This document shows, piece after piece, positions 1-5,403 of a stretch of DNA of 8,171 nt. The first letter of the stretch is position 1. Every line of letters starts with the position of its first letter. The position numbers and the translations under genes were made by a program. The notes under the pieces are model-generated. The model was not told where the DNA came from and searched no databases. It saw only the letters and a program-made list of their open reading frames with translations. The DNA comes from Candidatus Pelagibacter sp. TMED196 (GTDB lineage: Bacteria; Pseudomonadota; Alphaproteobacteria; Pelagibacterales; Pelagibacteraceae), in the NCBI GenBank assembly GCA_002171925.1, contig NHIT01000032.1:1-8171 (forward strand), in the 5' to 3' direction.

Positions 1-56
1 AATTGGTTTTGTTACCTTAGTTTTGATATTATTAACTAACTTAAAATATCTAAATC

Positions 57-188
57 CTAAGGTTTATCCTCTAATAAGAAATCAATAATTAAAATTTTTG
101 AATTTAAAGAATGATCTATCTTTTCCATTGCTTCTAAATTACTAAAAGAAAAAAGAAAAACTATAAATAGAAAAAATTTAGTCACCAC
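57..188 (-). CDS. Possible small secreted peptide, 43 aa
   Basis: Reading leftward from GTG at 188 (a second GTG follows at 185), a 43-codon frame ends at TAG (59-57). The N-terminus (VVTKFFLFIVFLFSFSNLEA) looks like a Sec signal peptide: one Lys, a Phe/Leu-rich core and an Ala-type cleavage site near residue 20. That leaves only about 23 mature residues, beginning MEKIDHSL. The frame overlaps the 3' end of the 33-aa gene before it by 11 bp, as expected for a coupled gene in the same leftward operon. A purine run (AAAAAAGG) lies directly against the start, closer than ideal for a ribosome site. No family is recognised. It could be a truncated remnant of a longer secreted protein or a chance frame. 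From its stop to the window edge (1-56) nothing is seen. Confidence 0.3.
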   Translation of the reverse strand: MVTKFFLFIVFLFSFSNLEAMEKIDHSLNSKILIIDFLLEDKP

Positions 189-279
189 CTTTTTTATCGC
201 TTTTTGAGTCAAAATTCTTCAAAATTAGCGCGACAAAAAAGGCGATAAAAACAATTAACGTAATACCAATTAAAGCCAT
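178..279 (-). CDS. Small single-span membrane peptide, 33 aa
   Basis: The frame from ATG (279-277) to TAA (180-178) encodes 33 residues. Residues 2-20 form one hydrophobic helix (ALIGITLIVFIAFFVALIL), followed by a charged tail KNFDSKSDKKGGD. This is a classic small inner-membrane protein layout with a short N-terminus and a positively charged tail. It starts 12 nt after the stop of the small lipoprotein gene, so it is probably in the same transcript, and the next small frame overlaps its end. No clear Shine-Dalgarno site is seen; the spacer is nearly pure A/T. No family is recognised. The hydrophobic block followed by a polar tail argues for a real gene rather than random AT-rich coding, but a frame this short is not secure. 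Confidence 0.4.
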   Translation of the reverse strand: MALIGITLIVFIAFFVALILKNFDSKSDKKGGD

Positions 280-291
280 AATCTTAAAAAT

Positions 292-507
292 TTAAGATTT
301 TTTAGCTACTCTTTTAGGACAGTTCTCCTTCGAAATTCTCTTATCGAAGTCTTCTTTACTCATTTCTCTATCTACTGCCCAAATCCAAGATCTCTCAAAC
401 ATTTTTGATGTTTGATCAGCTTTAGTACAACGTTCACCTAATACATATCGGTTACTACAGTTAGTTAGTAAAACCGAACATACTAAAATTATTAAAATAT
501 TTTTCAT
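292..507 (-). CDS. Small predicted lipoprotein, 71 aa
   Basis: The N-terminus has a lysine, a hydrophobic stretch (ILIILVCSVLL) and then LTNC at residues 14-17, a lipobox-like site with Cys17 as the putative lipidated residue. Asn at -1 is less usual than Gly/Ala/Ser. The mature part is about 55 residues, charged and Lys/Glu/Arg-rich, with two further cysteines (Cys27 and Cys63) that could form a disulfide. It lies 54 nt after the dioxygenase gene on the same strand and 12 nt before a 33-aa membrane peptide gene, so it may be the third member of the leftward operon or have its own promoter in the AT-rich gap (508-561); no clean promoter is seen there. No family is recognised. It is likely a membrane-anchored periplasmic protein of unknown role. 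Confidence 0.6.
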   Translation of the reverse strand: MKNILIILVCSVLLTNCSNRYVLGERCTKADQTSKMFERSWIWAVDREMSKEDFDKRISKENCPKRVAKKS

Positions 508-561
508 ATTTAAATATTTAGATATGATTTTTGTTTTAAGAGGGGCTGAAATTTGTTTTTT

Positions 562-1359
562 TTATGCGTCTAGAATAATTCTGTGCATCATTCTTCTCCC
601 TTGAAAAGGTGTGGCTGAATGTATGACTGAGTGATTATCCCAAATAACAATTGTGTTTTTCTCCCAAAAAAAGCTATTTTGAAACTCTTTTTTCGTTTGA
701 TGGTTGAATAAAAATTTTAAAAGTTCTTTGGAATTTTCCTCGCTTAAGTTTTTTATGGCAATTGTGTGACCTGGACTTAGATAAAGTGCTTTTCTACTTC
801 CAACTTTTTTTATAATTGGATGTTCGGCTATAAAATCTTTAGACTTTCCAGTTCCTCTCTCAGCTTCTCTCTCAAGCCTTGTTACAGATATTGGTCCAGC
901 TGAACTAAATATACCTACAAGATTTTGAATTTTATCCTTAGTTTCTTGATCTAAAGCTTCATAGGATGATAATTGTGAGGCAAAAAGTGTTTGGCCCTGA
1001 TCTCTTTTTACTATTTTACCCATAAGACAAGTGTATTTTGGTGTTTTATCAAGATAACTACTATCTGTATGCCACCCTTCACCATATGACTTTCCTTTAT
1101 CATCTTCTTTTCTTTCAACAACGGTTATGCCTTTATAGTTTTCTAAGTCTTTTAACATCGGGTACTCTTTAATTTTACCTAATTGTTCTGCAAATTTTAA
1201 ATATTCTCCTGGTTCTAAATTTTGATCTCTGAAGCAAACAAATCCATAATTATTCAGTGTTTCTTTAATTTGATCAATAATTTTAGAATCTGCCAACTTA
1301 AGATTGTAAGAAATTGAAGCACCAATATTATTTTTAAACGGTTCTATTTTTATATTCAT
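562..1359 (-). CDS. TauD/TfdA-family 2-oxoglutarate/Fe(II) dioxygenase
   Basis: This is a cytoplasmic non-haem iron oxygenase that couples 2-oxoglutarate decarboxylation to hydroxylation of a small substrate; in TauD this releases sulfite from taurine. The 265 residues match the usual family length (TauD is about 280). The HxD iron motif is WHTD (His97, Asp99). The distal signature is WDNHSVIHSATPF (residues 240-252) with iron ligand His247, followed by RRMMHR, whose Arg260 is the likely 2-oxoglutarate-binding arginine. The N-terminal GFVCFRDQ (39-46) and the FAEQLG stretch (56-61) are also family-typical. Its ATG shares one base with the stop of the upstream DUF3047-type gene (TAATG), so the two are translationally coupled. 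The substrate cannot be told from sequence: TauD/TfdA relatives act on taurine, aryloxyacetates, alkylsulfates, carnitine precursors and others. The family call is firm; a specific name such as tauD is not justified. Confidence 0.88.
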   Translation of the reverse strand: MNIKIEPFKNNIGASISYNLKLADSKIIDQIKETLNNYGFVCFRDQNLEPGEYLKFAEQLGKIKEYPMLKDLENYKGITVVERKEDDKGKSYGEGWHTDSSYLDKTPKYTCLMGKIVKRDQGQTLFASQLSSYEALDQETKDKIQNLVGIFSSAGPISVTRLEREAERGTGKSKDFIAEHPIIKKVGSRKALYLSPGHTIAIKNLSEENSKELLKFLFNHQTKKEFQNSFFWEKNTIVIWDNHSVIHSATPFQGRRMMHRIILDA

Positions 1360-1976
1360 TACTCAGTACTAAAATAGATATCCCTGTAATATGCAATAAT
1401 TTTTTGTTTTGAGTTATTCGAGTCAGAAAATATAGCAATAAAGTTGGTAAAAGAAATTCCGTGAGTTTTCTCAAGCAATTCCCTTACATTTACCTTTCTT
1501 GTATGCCATTCACCACTTTTATCATTTGAGATAACATAATCTCTGCTTGATTTTGTCCAAGGACTTTGTTGAAGGAATCCCTCCTCTAAAAATGATGAGT
1601 GAGCTAAGCTTACTAATTTAGCACCGATTTTTTTTCCATGACCGACCATTACTCTGGCAGTCCAATCGTGACCATCTTTAGTCTTTTGATCAATTTTTGT
1701 AAAATCTTTTTCAATTTTAAAAGTAATATTTAAAAAAGGCATTTCTTCAAGAAGTCCTTTATCAATTTCCATCCCCAAACCTGTTGCACTATCTACTGCT
1801 TCAGCTTTCAAATACCAACCTTTTTCATCTTTACCATTTATATAAAGAGTTTTTTTTCCAAATCCTCTTTTTTTTAATAACTTCATACCTTCATCACTAA
1901 AATCGATTCGGAATTCTTTCGCGTTTAGATTGTTAAACAATAATAGCGATATAAAAAAAAATATTAAAATTCTCAT
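1359..1976 (-). CDS. Secreted DUF3047-type protein
   Basis: The 205-aa protein has a signal peptide (residues 1-19, ending LFNNLNA before KEF), so it is probably periplasmic. The body resembles the DUF3047 family: an early W/Y-L-x-A-x-A-x-S/D-S-A-T/S-G-L stretch (GWYLKAEAVDSATGLGM), a central acidic/lysine stretch leading to ARVMV (about 98-112), and a C-terminal block with IAIFSDSNNSKQKIIAYYRDIYF, which parallels the family ending of DsDNT followed by a Y-x-DI-x-F strand. The family has no established biochemical function that I can name. It is the first gene of the leftward operon and is coupled to the dioxygenase by a 1-bp overlap. The start is the ATG at 1976 because the signal peptide begins there. 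The divergent 130-bp gap to the plus-strand operon must hold its promoter; a weak TTGTGT/TAAATA pair reads leftward just before the ATG but is not convincing. Confidence 0.65.
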   Translation of the reverse strand: MRILIFFFISLLLFNNLNAKEFRIDFSDEGMKLLKKRGFGKKTLYINGKDEKGWYLKAEAVDSATGLGMEIDKGLLEEMPFLNITFKIEKDFTKIDQKTKDGHDWTARVMVGHGKKIGAKLVSLAHSSFLEEGFLQQSPWTKSSRDYVISNDKSGEWHTRKVNVRELLEKTHGISFTNFIAIFSDSNNSKQKIIAYYRDIYFSTE

Positions 1977-1995
1977 AAAAAAATATATTTAACTC

Positions 1996-2024
1996 TTGAC
2001 TTTTTAAAACACAAGGTATATAGT
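1996..2024 (+). promoter_or_regulatory. Sigma70-type promoter of the five-gene operon
   Basis: TTGACT (1996-2001) and TATAGT (2019-2024) are separated by 17 bp, a near-consensus sigma70 arrangement and the strongest promoter-like match noticed in the window. Transcription would start near 2031 and give a leader of about 75 nt before the ATG at 2107, which is preceded by AGAAAGG (2094-2100) as a ribosome site. It lies in the divergent gap between the leftward DUF3047-type gene and the rightward nuclease operon. Predicted by eye only. Confidence 0.65.
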
Positions 2025-2032
2025 ATGTCTTG

Positions 2033-2056
2033 AAGCTATTATTGTAATATACGCTT
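2033..2056. promoter_or_regulatory. Imperfect palindrome, candidate operator
   Basis: A 24-bp interrupted dyad, with outer arms AAGC (2033-2036) and GCTT (2053-2056) and inner half-sites TATT and AATA, begins about 9 bp downstream of the -10 box and covers the expected start of transcription. This is where a repressor operator would sit. The operon's second gene encodes a ribbon-helix-helix-like protein, so autoregulation is a natural guess. The dyad is partial and very AT-rich, so chance is possible. Confidence 0.3.
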
Positions 2057-2106
2057 AAAATTAAATAATCGAATATAAAAACAGTAATGCTTTAGAAAGG
2101 TAAGTT

Positions 2107-2496
2107 ATGTCTAAAGTAAAAAAAGGTAATAAAGGATCTAAAAACGTTAAAAACAACGTTATTCCTTTTAAATCTAAGAAGTTGGAGACAATAAAAAACG
2201 TCACTCCAATGAACAAACAGGAAGTAGAAACTGCTCGTGTAAATGATTATGCAAAAGAAGTTTGTAAAAATCTTGATGATTTTGCTTCAAATGCAGGAAT
2301 TGATGTTGAGAGGTTTTATTACAACTTCCTTTTCTACATAAAACAGGCCGTGATAATGAAACTTTCTTATCCTGCATTTAAATATCTTGATAAAAGCAGT
2401 ACAGAGGAAGTAACACAAAATCATTCTGTTTTTTTGAAAGAAAACTGCCAAGAGTTAAAATTAAACGAAGAGGTCAAGCATGACAGATATCACTAA
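2107..2496 (+). CDS. Orphan protein, first gene of the nuclease operon, 129 aa
   Basis: No family is recognised. The first 25 residues are strongly basic (repeated Lys/Gly/Asn) and end in NNVIPFKSKK, suggesting a flexible, possibly nucleic-acid-binding tail. Residues of about 40-105 look helical, with a moderately hydrophobic core (YYNFLFYIKQAVIMKLSYPAF in part, about 80-100) that seems too polar to be a membrane span. The start is the ATG at 2107, preceded by AGAAAGG at good spacing. The gene sits about 75 nt downstream of a strong promoter and overlaps the next gene by 17 bp, so it is co-expressed with the ribbon-helix-helix-like and nuclease genes. The N-terminal style is reminiscent of small phage or accessory proteins, but this is an impression and not a homology claim. 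Confidence 0.65.
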   Translation: MSKVKKGNKGSKNVKNNVIPFKSKKLETIKNVTPMNKQEVETARVNDYAKEVCKNLDDFASNAGIDVERFYYNFLFYIKQAVIMKLSYPAFKYLDKSSTEEVTQNHSVFLKENCQELKLNEEVKHDRYH

Positions 2497-2674
2497 GTAT
2501 CGAAATATATCTGTAAGTCGCAAAGTATATGCTGATTTAGAAGATATATCTGCGGCTAAAATTCCTGGCGTAAAACTCTCTATTAGTAAGACAGTCGAAA
2601 CATTAGCTGCTAAAGAAAAAATAGCTCTAAGTAAAAAATTATCTGAAAAGACAAGGACTGATGGAAAAGTATAA
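2480..2674 (+). CDS. Ribbon-helix-helix-like small protein, 64 aa
   Basis: The layout fits a CopG/Arc-like DNA-binding fold: a short strand-like segment (KYRNISVS, residues 6-13), helix A (RKVYADLEDISAA, 14-26), a turn at IPGVK, helix B (LSISKTVETLAAKEKIA, 33-49) and a basic tail. The pattern of a strand with alternating residues followed by a 'V-x-x-x-L' helix and an S-I-S-K-T-V helix cap is typical of antitoxin-type or plasmid-type regulators. The start at ATG 2480 has GAAGAGG (2467-2473) upstream. The gene overlaps its neighbours on both sides (17 bp and 14 bp), so it is inside the operon. Probable role: autoregulator of the operon or a DNA-binding partner of the nucleases. The fold is inferred from the pattern only; a small helical protein of another type is possible. 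Confidence 0.55.
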   Translation: MTDITKYRNISVSRKVYADLEDISAAKIPGVKLSISKTVETLAAKEKIALSKKLSEKTRTDGKV

Positions 2675-3656
2675 GTGCCCACACTGTAAAAAAGAAATTG
2701 AGTTAAGCGAGGTGTATAAAAAATACGTTGACGACCTCGCTACTCAACGTTTTAAGGAGAAAGAGAAAGACTTTGAAGAGAAAAAAAAACAGAAAATTAT
2801 AAATGATTTAAGACCTGAGTTAAAAAGAGAGGCCGAAGAAGAAGTTAAATTAAAAAATGACAAGGCCCTAGAAAAAGAAAGACTAAGGGCGAATAGAGCT
2901 GAAAACCACAATTTAGTCTTGAAAGATCAGTTCGACAAAGCAACTAGACCAGCAAAACAAGGCTCACCTGAAATAGATGGAGAAGTTCAAGAAATAGTCT
3001 TGGAAAAATATTTAAAAAATAGATTTAAATCGGATACCATTACTCCCGTTCCAAAAGGAAAAAGGGGTGCAGATTGTATCCAAGAGGTAGTTGATAAAAA
3101 TCTTAAATGCGGACAAATTTTGTGGGAAAGTAAAGATACAAGAGCTTTTCAAGAAAATTACGTGAAGAAACTTCTAAGTGATATGTCAGAAAATAACATA
3201 GGTTTTGGTGTTCTTGCAGTTGATGTATTGCCAAAAAGTTGCAAGGAAGGATTTGAATTCAGAGAGAATAAAAAAATAATACTTTGCAAATTTGATAAAA
3301 GAAATTTAGATGTAATTTCATCCATGGTACGCGAATATGCTATAACAGTTACAAAACAAAAGCTCTCTGCATCAAAAAATGTTAGTCAGTCTCAAGCTGA
3401 TCTATGGAAGTTATTTAAAAGTGAAACTTTTTTAATTAATTTTAGAAATATTTTAAAAACTTCAATTAAAGAAAACAAACAGATCGAAAAGGATGAGTTA
3501 GCATCTGTAAAAAGCATCAATAATAGACGAAAAATAATGGAAGATAGAAAGTCGGATCTTAAAAAAATTATACTTCAATTTGCGTCTGTAGAGGGAACTT
3601 CAATTACAACAGAGTTACTAGAACTCCAGGATGCTGATGAAAAGGAAATTGAATGA
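2661..3656 (+). CDS. DUF2130-family predicted PD-(D/E)XK nuclease
   Basis: The 331-aa protein begins with a half zinc-ribbon motif (KCPHCKKEI, Cys6 and Cys9), then a highly charged coiled coil (about residues 30-95), then the DUF2130 core (about 100-215). The core shows the restriction-endonuclease-fold signature: a helix with Glu108/Glu111/Glu115, KGKRGADC with Asp138, and ILWESKDT with Glu156 and Lys158 (the ExK pair), followed by a family-like VKKLLSDM and GVLAVDVLPKS. These are the metal-binding and catalytic positions expected for DNA cleavage, so an active nuclease is likely. The C-terminal third (216-331) is helical and charged and is not recognised. The start at ATG 2661 is preceded by AAGGA and overlaps the previous gene by 14 bp; the 3' end overlaps the exonuclease start as ATGA. 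The family is well supported, but its biological substrate is not established. Confidence 0.82.
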   Translation: MEKYKCPHCKKEIELSEVYKKYVDDLATQRFKEKEKDFEEKKKQKIINDLRPELKREAEEEVKLKNDKALEKERLRANRAENHNLVLKDQFDKATRPAKQGSPEIDGEVQEIVLEKYLKNRFKSDTITPVPKGKRGADCIQEVVDKNLKCGQILWESKDTRAFQENYVKKLLSDMSENNIGFGVLAVDVLPKSCKEGFEFRENKKIILCKFDKRNLDVISSMVREYAITVTKQKLSASKNVSQSQADLWKLFKSETFLINFRNILKTSIKENKQIEKDELASVKSINNRRKIMEDRKSDLKKIILQFASVEGTSITTELLELQDADEKEIE

Positions 3657-5068
3657 ATTATGTAATTTTTGACCTAGAAGCTAGCGGGGCCAGCACATCA
3701 TTTGATTCTGTCTTGGAAATTTATGCTAAACTAGTTGACGATGAATTTAACGAATTAGACGAATTTCATGGGCGAGCAAGACTAACAGAAGGCGTAATAC
3801 CCAATCTTACTGCCGTGATGGAAGTCTGTAAAATTAGCGCTGATACTCTAAGAAATACAAACACAAGTAATTTTCAACTTTTACTTGATGCAGAAAAAAA
3901 ATTTCAGTCTTGGGGGAAAGTTATTTTCTTTGGGTATAATTCGACAAATTATGACATCGAAGTAATAAGAAAGTGGTTATTTAAATCCTTAAAAAAACCC
4001 TACTTAACAAATACTAACGGTAATAAGCAAGGTGATATTTTAAATATTATAAGATCAGCAAAGTTAATTGATGATAAAATTATAAAAACAAAAATGTCTG
4101 AAAAAAATAATCCAGTATTTAAACTTGATACTTTAATACCTAGAGAGGATAGTCATGGAGCACGTTCTGATACTATTGCATGCGAGTCTTTACTTAAACT
4201 TGTTTACAAAAAAAATAAAATGCTCTGGAACAATTATTTAAATACCCTTAATAGGGAAGGGGCCGAAAACTTTATTAAGAAAGAAAAAATTTTTTGTAAT
4301 CACGAATGGTTTTATGGGCGCCTTCGTGCCTACGCTGTGAGTTTTATAGGTTTTCATAAAATTTATAGATGGGGCCTAGCATGGGATCTTGCTAATGCAC
4401 CAGAGGACTATTTCAAGTTAAATAAAAAAGATTTAGCTATTAAATTAAAAAAAACTCCTCGACCAATTAGAACTATAAGAACCAATAAAAGTATTGTTCT
4501 CCTACATAAGGAATATGCGATGGAAAATGAAATTTACAAAAAAATTGGCACTAAAACTCTTATTGATAGAGCCGATGCTTTACAAACAAATGATGATTTT
4601 AAGAATTTAGTTTTAGATATTATTGAAGAACAAGCTCAAGAGAAAATTAGTTTAAAAGAAGATAAGCCAAATCTTCAGCCAGAAGAAACAATATATGATG
4701 GTAAATTTGCTGATAAAAAAGACGAAATCTTAATGGAAAAATTTCATTATTCTGATTGGGAAAATAAAATAAAAATTATCGGTAGTTTTAATGATAATAA
4801 ATATAATTTTTTTGCAGCACATATCTGTCATGCAGAAAGGCCCGATTTACTTCAGTCTACGGCAGAGACAATTTATAAAAACGTTAGAAGGGACATAGCA
4901 AAAAGGATTTTTTCAACTAAAAATGAAAATTGGACTACAGTTGGAGACTTCATGAAACAAATTGATGATGCTAGAGCTAAATATGAAAATGACAGCAAAA
5001 AACTTGCGTTGCTTGAAGATTATAATACGCTTGTTATGGACATACAAAAAAAATATGAGGTAGCTTGA
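3653..5068 (+). CDS. Exonuclease I (SbcB)-like DEDDh 3'-5' exonuclease
   Basis: The 471 residues are almost exactly the length of E. coli exonuclease I (475), a processive 3'-5' single-strand DNase acting in recombination and mismatch repair. All five DEDDh residues are visible: FDLEASG (Asp7, Glu9), GYNSTNYD (Asp101), and HGARSD (His168, Asp173, with the correct five-residue spacing). Beyond the nuclease domain, the ExoI-specific accessory region is also recognisable: WDLANAP (244-250), a PIRTIRTNKSIVLL strand pair (271-284, parallel to 'PVKLVHINKCPVLA'), an ETIYDGKFADKKD stretch (345-357, parallel to 'AQLYNGFFSDADR') and a final helical segment. This makes it an ExoI homologue and not just any DEDDh domain. 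It is coupled to the DUF2130 gene by an ATGA overlap and to the next gene by TGATG. Given the divergent sequence and cassette context, it is probably an accessory version; I would not assign sbcB as its functional name. Confidence 0.85.
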   Translation: MNYVIFDLEASGASTSFDSVLEIYAKLVDDEFNELDEFHGRARLTEGVIPNLTAVMEVCKISADTLRNTNTSNFQLLLDAEKKFQSWGKVIFFGYNSTNYDIEVIRKWLFKSLKKPYLTNTNGNKQGDILNIIRSAKLIDDKIIKTKMSEKNNPVFKLDTLIPREDSHGARSDTIACESLLKLVYKKNKMLWNNYLNTLNREGAENFIKKEKIFCNHEWFYGRLRAYAVSFIGFHKIYRWGLAWDLANAPEDYFKLNKKDLAIKLKKTPRPIRTIRTNKSIVLLHKEYAMENEIYKKIGTKTLIDRADALQTNDDFKNLVLDIIEEQAQEKISLKEDKPNLQPEETIYDGKFADKKDEILMEKFHYSDWENKIKIIGSFNDNKYNFFAAHICHAERPDLLQSTAETIYKNVRRDIAKRIFSTKNENWTTVGDFMKQIDDARAKYENDSKKLALLEDYNTLVMDIQKKYEVA

Positions 5069-5373
5069 TGTTGTGGGGCGAATATAGACAAACAGATTTT
5101 TTAAAAGAAAATTTAAAGTATAAAATGGAATGGATTGTAAAAGCTTATCGGTATAAAAAATATTTAGAAGTTGAGGATAAAGCCGAAATAGAATTCTTTA
5201 AACAACAACCATTAATTTTTTTAATCGTTTACCTAATAAACCTTCCTATCAACATAATCAATTTAATACAGAGATTTAAATGGAATTACCAATACAATAA
5301 AATTTGTGTAGAAGCTGCATACTTAAGAAAAGAAATTAACAAAATTGAAGATAAGACGAAATTGTTAGATTGA
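5068..5373 (+). CDS. Small single-span membrane protein, last gene of the nuclease operon
   Basis: The start is ATG 5068, whose first base is the last base of the exonuclease stop (TGATG). GAGG at 5056-5059 gives proper spacing, so this is preferred over the in-frame TTG three bases earlier. It encodes 101 residues: an amphipathic, basic/aromatic N-terminal region (1-45), one hydrophobic stretch (about 48-69, PLIFLIVYLINLPINIINLI) and a charged helical C-terminal part (70-101, coiled-coil-like KEINKIEDK). No family is recognised. A membrane protein at the end of a nuclease operon could tether the nucleases or act as an effector, but that is inference. Its TGA stop lies within the putative -35 box of the downstream thioredoxin gene, so the operon and trxA abut with no visible terminator between them. 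Confidence 0.6.
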   Translation: MLWGEYRQTDFLKENLKYKMEWIVKAYRYKKYLEVEDKAEIEFFKQQPLIFLIVYLINLPINIINLIQRFKWNYQYNKICVEAAYLRKEINKIEDKTKLLD

Positions 5374-5397
5374 CATTTTTGAAAAAAACTTTAATTA
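5370..5397 (+). promoter_or_regulatory. Candidate promoter of the thioredoxin gene
   Basis: TTGACA (5370-5375), a perfect -35, overlaps the stop codon of the upstream gene and is followed 16 bp later by TAATTA (5392-5397), a poor -10. Transcription would start at or very near the ATG at 5404, implying a leaderless or nearly leaderless mRNA; indeed no ribosome site precedes that ATG. Read-through from the upstream operon is an alternative source of trxA transcript. Confidence 0.35.
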
Positions 5398-5403
5398 GAA
5401 ATC

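Noticed and set aside
283..296. AT palindrome CTTAAAAATTTAAG as a terminator
   Set aside because: The arms are pure weak A/T pairs apart from the ends and the site lies between two closely spaced co-directional genes.
2461..2682. Minus-strand 73-codon open frame
   Set aside because: Antisense to the ribbon-helix-helix-like gene, which is supported by its ribosome site and coupled position.
1977..5403. Integrative element with integrase and attachment sites at a tRNA
   Set aside because: No integrase, transposase or tRNA is visible in the window; only weak flanking similarity was seen.
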